In this document: piece by piece, positions 1 to 11,473 of the stretch
Numbering within the stretch: the first letter of the stretch is position 1
Layout of the letters: every line of letters starts with the position of its first letter
Made by a program: the position numbers and the translations under genes
Assembly: GCA_030770545.1 (NCBI GenBank)
Contig: CM061100.1
Location: forward strand, 9,266,501 to 9,330,500
From: Macropodus opercularis
Taxonomy: Eukaryota > Chordata > Actinopteri > Anabantiformes > Osphronemidae
Direction: 5' to 3'
Length of the DNA stretch: 64,000 bases
The notes under the pieces: generated by a model
The model's database searches: none
What the model was told of the DNA's origin: nothing
Seen by the model: only the letters and a program-made list of their open reading frames with translations

Positions 1-370
1 TACTAATTTTACACCCGTAGCCTTTAACGCAAACAATTGAATGCAAAAACATTTTTATCAAAAGATCAATACAATCAACTACAATACACAATATTTTACG
101 TAAAACCACGTCATTAGTACCATGATGTCCAGTACAATACAGCATTTTCGGTGTACCTTGAGTTTCTTTGGTTTTGGATGACTTAACTTAATATTTTATT
201 GCTATTAGTAATTTTTTTTTGACTGGTTGGAAACATTTTTCTAAAATCAACAGTTAGTATGATGGTCTTGAGACCTGCCCAATAATCAAGCTCTTAGAGG
301 AGGAAACGCGTCTCATGCTAACATACAGGCTTTCTTTTAGGCAGCATGACTCAGGTTGGGCGCCAAAAGG
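1..370. other. INIP 3' flank and 3' UTR
   Basis: No coding exon is visible here. The segment lies downstream of the INIP stop codon, INIP being on the minus strand. A minus-strand AATAAA (TTTATT on the plus strand, 195-200) sits about 170 bases past the stop and is a reasonable polyadenylation signal. The rest is AT-rich and unremarkable. Confidence 0.5.
195..200 (-). terminator. Candidate INIP polyadenylation signal
   Basis: A canonical AATAAA hexamer on the minus strand, about 170 bases downstream of the INIP stop. This is inferred from position only; the cleavage site was not determined. Confidence 0.4.
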
Positions 371-1442
371 TCACGACTTGGGCTCCAGGCGTGGGAGGAC
401 AGGGAGGATGAGGTTCCCAAACGAAGAGTCCTGAGTGATGAAGAAGCCTGAGGAGTGCGCCTGTGCATGCTGCAAGGGAGGTCACAGATACTCAAAAGTT
501 TGTGCTACTGCAACTGAATGAGATCATTCTGCTGAACTGGTCTTGAGCTCAATACAATACGCTGCACCTGCCAATGTGTAAACAGAGTCAAACTTGTGCT
601 TCTGTGTGTCTCACCTGCAGGGCGGCGGTTTGCTGAGCAGCGATGTGCTGCTGATCTGCATTGTCTCTGAACTCTTTCGGGCTCGGTCTATACAGTGAGA
701 TGCTACGGGATGAAAGGAGGGAGACGGCAAGTGAGAATGTATCATGTCAGTATTGTGGATTTCAGCAGAATTTAGGAATAAAGAAACGAGTCTAAACTAC
801 CCACTACTAATGTAACAGAGGCTGAAATCTTGTCTTGTGTTTGAATCCTGTTAATTTTCTCCCTACTAATAGGTTTGAGTAAAACAGTTCCTACCTGGCT
901 CCAGGAATATTCATGGACTGATTCTGCATCAACCGTCTCCTCTCTTTATCCACTTCAGCCAGGACTGCAGCTCGCACTTTGTTTTGAAAGACTGCGTGGA
1001 AAAGGTAGTTATAAAAGTTGCAGACAGAAAATGTGGAAAGACAAAACTTAGTGTATAACAGTAGCATCATGCTGAATGAATAGATGAAGTATAGACTGTA
1101 TACTCTGTTATTACTTACAGAGAAAAACAGACCACGTTAAAAAAAGACTTTTACTACATAAAATAGCAAAAGAACATTTGCTCAAGTTATGTATGATAGT
1201 TTGGTGCTTCACGCCTTTGTAATTATTAAGTACATAAAATGGTAAATACGTAAAAACTAAAAAATATGAATTGCCTTGCTTCGACAAACTTTAACCCATA
1301 TTTTAAGCTTTTAAAGCAACTCGTGTTGTATCATCTCTAATGCAAAACGCGAACGTACAGACTAGTTAGAAGACAATAATAATATCTATATCTAGTGGCT
1401 GAAAACTGAACGATCACCTGGTCCTGGAGGATTAGCAGCCAT
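371..1442 (-). CDS. INIP: INIP, SOSS complex subunit C
   Basis: Four coding exons on the minus strand: 1418-1442, 895-991, 615-702 and 371-469, all with GT/AG borders and compatible phases, giving 102 aa (human INIP is 104 aa). The product starts MAANPPGPVFQNKVRAAVLA, contains DNADQQHIAAQQTAALQHAQ, and ends SFGNLILPVLPRLEPKS. The alanine/glutamine segment and the NLILPVLPRL tail are hallmarks of INIP. INIP is the small subunit of the SOSS complex with INTS3 and the ssDNA-binding protein NABP1/2. The complex binds single-stranded DNA in the nucleus and promotes end resection and ATM signalling at double-strand breaks. The ATG is the only one that gives the conserved N-terminus. The gene is divergent from SNX30 and the two start codons are 928 bases apart. 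Exon limits were read by eye. Confidence 0.93.
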
Positions 1443-2370
1443 GTCGACGTGAAGATCCTAAACTGCACGACGGATTATTGGTTTAATTCCACTTTCACTT
1501 ATTTGTATTCTCTCTGTGCGCTGCTAATCTTCAACTTGCGGATCACGACAACGATTCCTGAAGTGATCATAACATTTGATTATGATGCGGATGAACTACA
1601 CAGTATATGCTGTTTTATAGAAGTTTACAGTCTCTGTTAAACCTGTTTGGTTGGTCAGTTTGCCTCTTGCACTCGTGAACATGAGAGAGATAACGTAGAT
1701 ATGAATAAAAAAAAACTCTCACTCTGTCCCTTTTCCAAGTAACCAAAAATGTAGGTAACTAATGTTTGTTTGTTTTTTTTGCTTAGGTAAAAAATCTGAA
1801 AATTTCTTTAATTACCCTTCAAGTACTCAACATTATTACAAATTAATATCTTATATAAACAATTGTCAGTGTCAGACTTTGGTAAAATAGCTTTTATTCA
1901 GAAATTGTACTACTGTTTCAGGTATTTATTAATTACAAAAAACATTTAATTTGATTGACAATTCATACATTTAGGGCAATACAAACAAGACAAATCTTGT
2001 TTGTATTTGGACTAATAAAGTTAATTTAACCGACCGAGTTTGTAGTTAGTTATTTAATCTTTCTGACCTCTCGCTCATTCTCTGTCTGTTTCTCTGTTGG
2101 TCACCTTAATAAACGATCTTCACAAGGTTGTTCACGTCACGTGACAAACATGTTTAGATCCGGGTTCTGGAAAGTTTAACGTCCGGAGTTGCGCAGTGGG
2201 TGTCAGCTGACAGTTGTGGCCAACCAGCGGGTGTAGCATCTCAACCGGAGAGACCAGGGACCTGAACGGAGACAGAAGCGTCCCTCTGTCTCCACGAACC
2301 GGACCCGCTGCGGAAAAACGGACGGCTGCTCCACTCCATACGCGGCCGCGTCTCTTCCGCCTCCCGCACG
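1443..2370. promoter_or_regulatory. Shared INIP/SNX30 promoter region
   Basis: This segment separates the divergent start codons of INIP (minus) and SNX30 (plus). From about 2130 to 2520 the sequence becomes GC- and CpG-rich and runs into SNX30 exon 1, as expected of a CpG-island promoter; about 1450-2100 is AT-rich. Both 5' UTRs must start here or be spliced in. Transcription start sites cannot be fixed from sequence, so the bidirectional use is an inference from spacing and CpG content. Confidence 0.55.
2136..2145. promoter_or_regulatory. Palindromic E-box (GTCACGTGAC)
   Basis: A perfect 10-bp palindrome with the CACGTG core and the GTCACGTGAC flanks preferred by USF and by the MiT/TFE factors (the CLEAR element of lysosomal and autophagy genes). 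It lies about 225 bases upstream of the SNX30 ATG, at the AT-rich edge of the CpG-rich promoter. Factor identity is an inference from the motif. Confidence 0.5.
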
Positions 2371-5300
2371 ATGAGTGTCGGCGCTGCGAGAGGCCTGGCG
2401 AGCTCGGGGCAGAAGCCCATCGCGGAGATCCTTCACCCGCTGTCCGCCGCCGAGGAGCCACTCTCTCCGGGGCCAGATGTCACCGTCACCGTCACCGTCG
2501 GAGCAGATAAGGTAGGATCTGCTGAGGATCCACCGAGACCGGGCCGGCGGTTTAGAAAAGAGCAGTGGATGTAGCGAGGACGGGTAACTCAACAGATTTC
2601 CTTTAATTACTATGCTCAGTCTGGCATCGGTGCTTATTGACTCAATCTGTCAAGTGTAAAGCAAAGTGATGCACGTTTAATGCACAAGCACGAAAATGAC
2701 AAAACCGCGTTTGCGTCCCGTTTATTATCTTATTTTGCATTAGCTGTTCGTGGCTGGAGCTTGAAGTTGAGCCTGAACCCTGTGAGTTTACCTCAGCTAG
2801 TGGATGAAGGATCTTCAAAACAGTATGCCAGCTAGCTAACCACGCTGCACTGTGTCAGATGCAGGACAACACCAGCACAAAAACATTCAAAACAAATGAA
2901 TAGATGATTTAGATTATGTAGATCCAGCCGACTTTCCTCCGGAGCAACAACATCAGCAGCCACAATGCTATTTCAGTTAATCATTGCACCTCCAGTATCC
3001 TCCAGTATAAACCAAGAGGTACTCAATCAAAACAAATGTCAGTCAAACGTGATCAGAGTTAGAAGAGAGTCAGAGCTAATCAGTTTTTAGTGTGGATCAG
3101 GATGAAGTACTACTACTTAAAACAACAACAGTGCAGTGGTGTATTTCCTGTACTGTCAGATGTGCTTCCAGGCTCCACGTGAACACTCGCTGTTCACGGA
3201 GATGCAGCGATGCCACACAATGTAATTACCTGAACTTTGATTACCAGGGCAGCAACACCTCTCCCCCTCTCTCTCCCCCTCTCTTTCTGCTTTCCCTATG
3301 CAGAAACACAAACAGAGAGTGGTGCTTGTGGTCACTGTGTGCAGTTGTGAAATGTGTGTGTGACAGAGTGAGACGGGAGAGAAGGAGGTGTACTGTAGCA
3401 CTTCTCTTGGCACTGGCTCAATTGGAAAAGTTGCACATGAACATCTCAAGCAATTAAAAAACAAACAAACAAAGTGTGTGTGTGAGGCAGGAAAAGCGAT
3501 TAAGGTTGAACATTAGCTCCTCTGCTCTCCCACTTGCACTTCAGCCAGTGTAAAGTGCCAAATAGTTCCCGTGCCATGAAGCAAGAGGAGAAACGCTTCT
3601 GTCTTTACTCTGACTTCCTCGTGCTGTGTTTACATTTTGGTGGTTATTGACGTTGAGCAGTCTATTGCCTGCTGTTCGTCTGAGATCTTCAGAGCTTCTT
3701 CAGAGGGTGCAGTAATGCATTAGTTCATCAGTCCATCATAAAATGATTATGACGCCTTAAAAGCTTTTGTATCATGAACGGTTTCTTGCAGATTTGAAGC
3801 CACCCCTCTTATCCATCATCCAATTAGGCAGATGACAGTCGTGTCAGATGATGCAGGATGTGTACGCAGCAGCACTTTCAACAACAGCCCCATTGACAGT
3901 GTGAAACGACTGCATCAGCATCTATCTATCAGCTCTTTGTTTGCAGCTTTTTCCTCGTGCAGCATCCGCATCTCACGTTACCACGGTGTAATATCTGTCT
4001 ACGCAGGAAGCGGGGTTGACCAACGGCACGCCAGTGGAGACGTCGAGTCCTGCTTCAGCGTCCTCGCTGTTCAACAGGCTGCAGCTGGATGACGACCTGG
4101 AAGCGGACGCTCGGGACCCCTACGCCTCCTCGGAAACCCGGGACCTTTTTGTCACAGTGGACGACCCAAAGAAGCATGTGTCCACCATGGAGACCTACAT
4201 CACCTACAGAGTCTCCACCAAGGTCTGCTACAGCCTGGTGGCCTGCATCTGGTTTTCTCAGGACAACTTTGTTTTCATTTAATGCGAGTACATGACTTAT
4301 TTTCTAAAACCGTTGTGCAGAGCGTGATGAGGAATAGTAGGTAGTAGAGGATAGGGGAGCAGAGTGAGAGGACAGTATGTGCAGCGTCTCAGGATGAGGC
4401 TTACTGGCCTCAGACAAATATCAAGTGTTAATTGAGAACATGGGTGGGGGTATGTTTTTGCACCGTCAGATTTATTGCAAGTTCAGTGAGCATGTACAGC
4501 AGCAGTGTTGTGTACTAATGCACCTTGTATACAATTATGATCAAGACTTAAGTTGGAGGGAAATTCAAAGGGTAGCACCACCAGACCCGGAGTTGGACAT
4601 GCTTGGTTGTGTTGTCAGGGTTTTGTGAGGTAATTTAAAGACAGTAACTTACAAGCAAGCACAGCAAATCTGTGTTTGCTTCTCTTCAGACAACACGGAT
4701 AGAGTTCGACCTGCCGGAATACTGCGTGCGACGGCGCTACCAGGACTTCGACTGGCTGAGAATCAAGTTGGAGGACAGCCAGCCGACCCACCTCATTCCC
4801 GTAGGTCCAATGAGCCATGACGCATCCTTCTGTCCCGAATTGCCACAGAAAAACTCTTCATTTATGTTCTCTGCTCTGCTTCTGCCCCCGTCCTCTTCCA
4901 TCTCGCCCCATGTCCAGCCGCTGCCAGAGAAGTTTGTGATGAAAGGTGTGGTGGATCGTTTTTCAGAAGAGTTTGTGGAGACAAGAATGAAAGCTCTGGA
5001 CAAGTTCTTAAAAAGAGTTGCAGACCATCCTGTCCTCTCCTTCAACTCGCATCTAAACGCTTTCCTGTCTGCCAAGGTAAGAAGACACACTGATGGGAAA
5101 TGTACTTTTCAGGGTGGAGAGGAAAGGAGATGAAAAATATAACAATAGCAAAAAGGAATATAAACGTGCATGGTGTCTTTTTACTGTCTCTGCTAACTGC
5201 TTGCTAACTGTGCGTGTATGTGTGTGGCATCAAACACAAAGTTTATCTGGTACATAATGCACTTTATTAATCCCCGTTGGGAAACCAGGTTGTCACAGCA

Positions 5301-7350
5301 ACAACAAGAACACAAGCAGCTGTGGGGTTCCCTGCTTGTGTAGGTGACAGTTTTGCCATGTCCTTAATAAGATGCAGCTGCACACTGCTAAAAGTCTGTC
5401 AAGGTGCACTAAGTCTGCGTTCCTGTGCCTCTGCAGGACCTCAACAAGCGACAGGGTCTGGCCCTGCTGAGCAAAGTGGGCGAGTCAGTGAAGCACGTGG
5501 CCGGAGGCTACAAGCTGCGGGCCCGTCCGGCTGAGTTCTGCGCTATGGGAGAATACCTGGACACCTTCAGCCAGAAACTGGGCACCATCGACCGCATCGC
5601 TCAGAGGATCGTCAAAGAGCAATCAGGTACCAGACAACAGACTGAATAAGGGTGATTCTGAGCTTTTATCCTCTGCAGACCATTGTCAGATTTTATTTCG
5701 ATCCAGATTTTCTAAATAGAAGAACTGGTGCAAATTGCAAATGATTAGAAGCCTTTTTTCTTTGTCAGTAAAGGAACCAAGAACTTTTACACCAGCCTGC
5801 ATGGGTTCAATGAACTGACTGACCTATTTACTATGTTTGACTGGAGGGGAAAAAAAAAACCCCACAGACCTTCAAGCCCTGAGGTTGCACAGTTGATAAC
5901 TGCAGTGCTTCTGTAAATACCGACATGTGAAATACTCCTTGTCACCAGCTGTTTGGGTTTTTCGATGTGTTGCGATCTGTGGGCGAAACGTCTGCAGGTA
6001 AGCGAAAGGTTGCTCTGTTGCAGATAAGCTGGAAACTTGTGGAAATGTCAATAACAAGGGTTTTGGGAGAAGATTTAAAAAAGAAAACAAATGTGATAAG
6101 TGATGCTCAGCCCTCATCATGATCGTGTGTAATTTCTGAAAATAGTATTTATTCCAGAGAAAGACGTCTGTGTTGTTGTATAGCGGCCTCAAAAATAACT
6201 TGTTAAGACATCGAGAAGTCAGAAGAAAAATCTGTAATTAAATACAATTCGGAAAATAAGAAGTTTTTAACCTTCTTGCCTCCACTAGAATATCTAACGG
6301 AGCTGCGGGAGTACGGCACCGTCTACTCAAGCTGGGCAGCGTCAGAGGAGGAGCTCCGGCGAGCCCTGGAGGGCGTGGCCGGGTGCGTGACGACGTGCTG
6401 CGGTGCGGTGGAGGAGCTCAGCGAGAACATGAGCCAAGACTTCTTGCCTGTGCTCCGAGAGTACGTGCTCTACATCGAGTCCATGAAGGTGAGAGGCAGC
6501 CGTAGAAATATAGTCATGCAGCAAAGAACCCCGGGGCAACACAATCATACAAGAGCCGATCGTTCATCTCGCCTCTTTTAGCCGAGTCACCTTTGACCCC
6601 CCCCCCCCCGAACAGAGGAAGTAGCGCCTGATATTCAGCCTGTGTCATGTCCTGTCCGCACCGAGCTGCTGACTCGGCACATCTTTTTCTTTTCATTACA
6701 GAATGTTTTGCGGAAACGAGACCAGAGCCAGGCGGAGTACGAGGGGCGGCTAGAAGCAGCCATATTGCGCAAGCAGGAGGACAGAACGCCTGTAAGCAAA
6801 CCCAGCTTCCTCCGGAGCTCCTTTCATATACGAAGGCCTCAAGTATCGCTGCGTTCGCTGTTCACGTTGCTCATGATGTGACGCGTAACTTTATCCAGAT
6901 AATTCTGAAATAAACGCTTGCATGAATGAAACTGCCAGGTCAGGAGTCTGACCCCTGCACCACCCTGGTGCCTGTGATGGACTTCTGGTCCCCTGTTGCT
7001 GTAGTTTTCTGTGTTTTGTTGCAGATCCCATTGGAAGTAGAGAAGTGCCAGGACAAAGTCGAATGCTTCAACGCTGACCTGAAGGCAGACTGGGAGCGCT
7101 GGCAGAGCAACAAGAGACAAGACTTCAAACAGCTTCTTACAGGCATGGCCGACAAAAACATCAGCTACTATGAAAAGGTAACAGTGGCCTCTCTCTCGCT
7201 TCCTTTCATCATCTTTCCCTTTTAACCTTATTCCCCTTCCTCTGTTGACTGTTCATCCGTCTCCCACTGCAGGGCCAGGCAGCGTGGGAGTCCCTCATAA
7301 CTCTCCTGCAGGATAAACAGACTGAGGACAAAACGAGCGAGACGAACTGA
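2371..7350 (+). CDS. SNX30: SNX30, sorting nexin 30 (PX-BAR protein)
   Basis: Nine exons: 2371-2511, 4007-4222, 4690-4800, 4918-5076, 5437-5626, 6289-6488, 6702-6791, 7025-7177 and 7273-7350. Phases agree throughout and give 445 aa (human about 437). Residues 1-80 are low-complexity and acidic. A PX domain spans about 85-210, with the phosphoinositide-binding RRRYQDF at 133-139 and the proline loop IPPLPEK across the exon 3/4 junction. The rest (about 215-445) is a helical BAR domain. Family knowledge: SNX30 belongs to the SNX4/SNX7/SNX30 subfamily; it pairs with SNX4 on PI3P-positive endosomes and supports recycling tubules and ATG9A trafficking in autophagy. SNX7 is the close paralogue. I chose SNX30 because of the INIP and SLC46A2 neighbours and the BAR sequence. 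The ATG follows CpG-rich leader sequence and gives the expected N-terminus. Confidence 0.93.
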
Positions 7351-8183
7351 AACACCCCCCTCCCCGTAGCTGTCGATCTCTCCTTCCCTCTTTCTGTATC
7401 GCGCACTCGCTCATGCCAAGGATAAAAGGACCAAGCGGGCAGCAGATCATACCTGCTGGACTTTGCCCCTGTTCTCCGGTGAGGTGACTGTAGAGAGAAG
7501 AGGCAGTCGTCTCTCCTAGACTTCCAACCTGCCAACGGAGGTAACGCGTGGCGCATTCAAGGACAGTTGAAGAAGAGAGACCTACCATGTACAGGCCTTT
7601 GTTGTTAGGTTTTTGTCATTGTTCTTATTGACTTTTTCTACTTTATATTTCCACTTAACTGTTGGTTGCCAGTGCGCATTTTCTTTTCATGTTCTTTAAG
7701 GCAAATGTAACGATTCTTGAAATATTTTCAAGGCAGGTACGGATATTTTGAAGTATAATTTTTTCTAAATATTCAGGACACCCCCATTTTTCTGTAAGAG
7801 CAAAAGTAATGCTACAACTCCACTGTAACAAGGCTCATAAAAGTCTACAATGCACCGCGATGGCTGTAAATCAAAAGCCAAAATCTTATGCTTGACATAA
7901 ACCATCATTTACCTTATTTTTGCGTGCATCAACCCATAAACTCTTTTGTGGACGATCACTTCCAATGACTTCATAAACTCTTACTACTGTTCCTGCACCT
8001 ATATAGTTCATACCTGACTAAAAGGGGCAGATGTAAGTCAGAGCACTAAAGTAAACCAACCAATAATAACGACATCTTTGCTATGTTCAGCCCGCATCCT
8101 TGCATATGGAGGCAAAACTGCACTTAACAGTGACGACACAGGTGTGAGTGTCTGAGTTAATGGTGGCTTTAGTGTAGAGCAGC

Positions 8184-8195
8184 GCCGCCTGGTGG
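8184..8195 (-). promoter_or_regulatory. CTCF-like motif, one mismatch
   Basis: The minus strand reads CCACCAGGCGGC, one base off the CTCF core CCASYAGRKGGC. It sits in the presumed SNX30 3' UTR. Occupancy is unknown. Confidence 0.35.
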
Positions 8196-9353
8196 TCGAA
8201 CTACTATTAAAGTTCCTTTTGTTTTAAAACTGCTGCCTAAACCATGCGCTACCTCTTAGTTTCTCCTTATCTCGTTCATTCTTCACCCGGAGAGACTTCT
8301 TCTCAGTAATGGTTTACTGGTTAACCAGTGAAAAGCACACGGAGGAGGCTGTAGATGGGGACTACACACTGTAAGGGATTCCCTTAAAGTAATTTAAACA
8401 ATCACAGGAAGAATGTTTTAAAGTCAGATGTTTTTTTGTTTTCTTTGCTGTAATAAATACCAGTAAGGCTCAGTATTTAGACGTTTCTGATTTGGTGAGC
8501 AGACGCTGCACTGGGAACATTACCCAGTCTTAAAAACATTTATCACCCTAACGCCGCAGGAGGCTGAATGGCTTGGTACGCTGAGAATTGTTTGCAGTTG
8601 TGTTGAAGCCTCTGACGGAGCAGATGGGACTCGTGGGGAAACGTTGCATGGCCAACAGCATTTTCTTTTTTTTGCATCATACTTGTTTCCTGTTCTTTGC
8701 TGTTGTGGCCTCGCCTTGAGTGGGGGAAAGTCCATTCTGAGCTAACTTGCTGTACTCTGTGAACTCGCAGACCTGCAGCAGGGTCATTTCTGAGGGATGT
8801 GTTTTGAAGTAAGCGACACAGTGCATTCATTAGTTGCAGCTTGCTGAGCGTTACCACTACGTATTGCGTTCAGAACAGAGTAGCGGAACCTTGACCGAAG
8901 GCGGACTAGGCCAGTCACGCGAGTCCCTCCCAGAACCAGTCTGTAGCCTGTTCGTCTGACGTTTGCCATCATCATTTCTGTTTGATAGAATAATTTCTTT
9001 AGCTTGATTTAATTTATTGACTGAATTTTCTGAAATAAAAGTGCTGTCTTGACTATTGAGATGCCCGATGCTTTGTAAAAACCGAAATGTTTTATTATTA
9101 TTTGTATTTTTTTTTTAAATGTCCTGTAGTCAGATTGTCTTTTTAAGCTGCTGTCACTTTACTGAGCCTGCCCACTGTGTAGCCAAATGTGAACATCATA
9201 CAGTAAAATGAAGTGACCGTGTCTGCTTGCGAGCTGATTTTAGCACTGCAGTCACTTCTCTCTCTCTTTTTTTTATTTTTTATTTTTTTATTTTTCCATT
9301 CAAAGCGTGAAGCCGCGAGGTCACACATGAAGAATATCGTGTTTTTGTCCTGG

Positions 9354-9359
9354 AATAAA
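9354..9359 (+). terminator. One of several candidate SNX30 polyadenylation signals
   Basis: A plus-strand AATAAA. Alternatives lie at 8452-8457, 9034-9039 and 10360-10365. Sequence alone does not say which is used. Confidence 0.3.
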
Positions 9360-11473
9360 GCCCGTTAGATGGAGTGAGAAGAGTAGCTCTGGTCCTGTGT
9401 CGAGGCAGCTACAGATGACACTACTACAGATGCACTGATGCTAAAATGGCCTAATTACTGTATTTGTGATCAAATACACACAGAAGCTACATAACCACAG
9501 ATGATTGGAAATCAAAACAAATCTTCTGTCCTGTGCATTTGTTCATGTGGACCTCAACTCTCAGTGTATCTGTAAACTTCTGTGCCGTGTGGTTACTGGT
9601 AACTGTGGCTCAAAAATGTACATGCGCGCATTTACATTTTTAGAAGAGATTGCAGATATGCACTAGCTGTAGATATTTGGCACAACTAACTTTTGCAATG
9701 CTTATTGGAACCCTGGCAATAGTTTTTCCATTTGTTAAATGTCTCGGTCACTGTAAAGCCACATAAGCCACATATACTTTGTGCCTGTTGATGTACAGTG
9801 TGCAGCTCCATCTCCTGGCAGAAATGTCAGCTGAAAAATTTAATGGAAAATTTTAAATTGCTTTCTGTAAGTTGCCAAAAACGACAGGTTGTGGTTCTTT
9901 TTTTGTTGTTGTTTGTTTTAGTTTATCATTTCGTGAAGTAAAGACAAGTATCGTCTGCAAAGCTGATTCAGGTTCAGTCCCCAAAGAGGGACAGCCGTGT
10001 TTCTTTTTTCATTGTTTTATTCGACGTACTAATCAAATATTTCCAAGCCTAATGGCCCTGTTTCTGACGCTTGTCTTCCTCGTGTAGATTCACACGTGAA
10101 AAATCGGATTTGCAACGCAGGATAAAAATAGTTGACTCTAATCTGTATGATGGGTTAAAATCCAAATGACTTCTGATCATATGAATCCAGCTTCAGCCGG
10201 TTTTATGCTCCTCAACCCCAGCGTGTACTGTTTACGTTCAGTCTTTATTGTACATTTGGATGCGAATAACATCTTGTATTTAAAATTAAGCTTGTATATT
10301 GATGTTGTTTTTGATGCAGTTTATTTTACCTCAATATTTTTGGGATATATTGGACCAACAATAAAAAGAGTGAATGCATTTGGTATTTTCTGCTCTGCTT
10401 TGATTTATCTCTTGTCTTCTGTAACATTTATATCTCAATAGTATGTATTTCACACTTTAGAAATTTAAAAACTTCAAAACACACGTCTGAATTTTTTTGT
10501 AAACACAGGTTTTATACAACGTAACTGCAGCTTGATGATCTATTACAAAACAGTGATCGTTGTGTAAGAATTATTTTTAAAGTATTTTAAATAAGTGCAT
10601 TAAAATAAAACTACCATAATGATCCAGTCTGCATATTTATTGTTTCAGATATACTCCCAGTGCCATTAATACCATTACTCTCGCCACAATTCTCAACCAA
10701 ACTGTCATGCACAGTGTGGTTCTCAACCACATTGACTTAAACTCAATCTAATTTCTAAAATAATACGACAGTGACAGCAACAAACATCAGGGTAATACGT
10801 AAACAGACAGTGACAGTAGAAGTGACTGAGGCAACAAGAAACTCTACTGTATGTAACCATGTTTTTCCTCTGACCCCATCTCCTGACCTGCAGGTTATGA
10901 GGTCAGCATACACTGTAATCCTTCTTTATTTCTTTGTATATTTAAACCCTTCATATATGGTCTTGCATAGTCTATAAAAAAACTCCAACATCATTTCCAG
11001 AAAATCCCTGCATACGTTGCGTGTCAGTGTCGACGGTCGGTCCATGTACAGTTGCAAGAAAAAGCACGTGAACACTTATTGCATGGATTTCTGCATGAAT
11101 TGGTCATAAAATGTGTTCTGGTCTTCATTTAAGTCACAACAATAGAAAAACACAGTCTGCTTGAACTAATACTGTAAACTAAACTGTACAGTATGAAGTA
11201 AAAGTAATACATTTTTTGTGTGTGTTCCACTGAAACACCTACATTATGTTGACCTCACTGCGGTTTTGTTTTGCCGGATTAAGGAATTCAATGAGTTTTT
11301 TCCACATAGCTTCATGTTGGTTTTGGTTATAAAATACCACTAGTCCGTGTCCGTTTTTCAACATGTTCATGTAACTAATTTCCTTTTCCTCCCCTCAGAG
11401 CGTGAGGCCAAAGCCTTCTTTCTTATCGTTATATATACGAGACGTTCAAGGTCCTGTGTTCCTTAAGGTCATT

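Larger units (their letters stand above)
7351..11473. other. SNX30 3' UTR and tail-to-tail intergenic region
   Basis: No coding exon was recognised between the SNX30 and SLC46A2 stop codons. Plus-strand AATAAA hexamers at 8452-8457, 9034-9039, 9354-9359 and 10360-10365 are candidate SNX30 polyadenylation signals, so the 3' UTR could be 1-3 kb. A minus-strand AATAAA at 10925-10930 could serve SLC46A2. A CTCF-like motif lies at 8184-8195. Open frames of 60-130 codons here lack splice or family support. Confidence 0.5.

Noticed and set aside
2203..2592. Minus-strand frames over SNX30 exon 1 and promoter
   Set aside because: They are antisense shadows of CpG-rich sequence with no family match.
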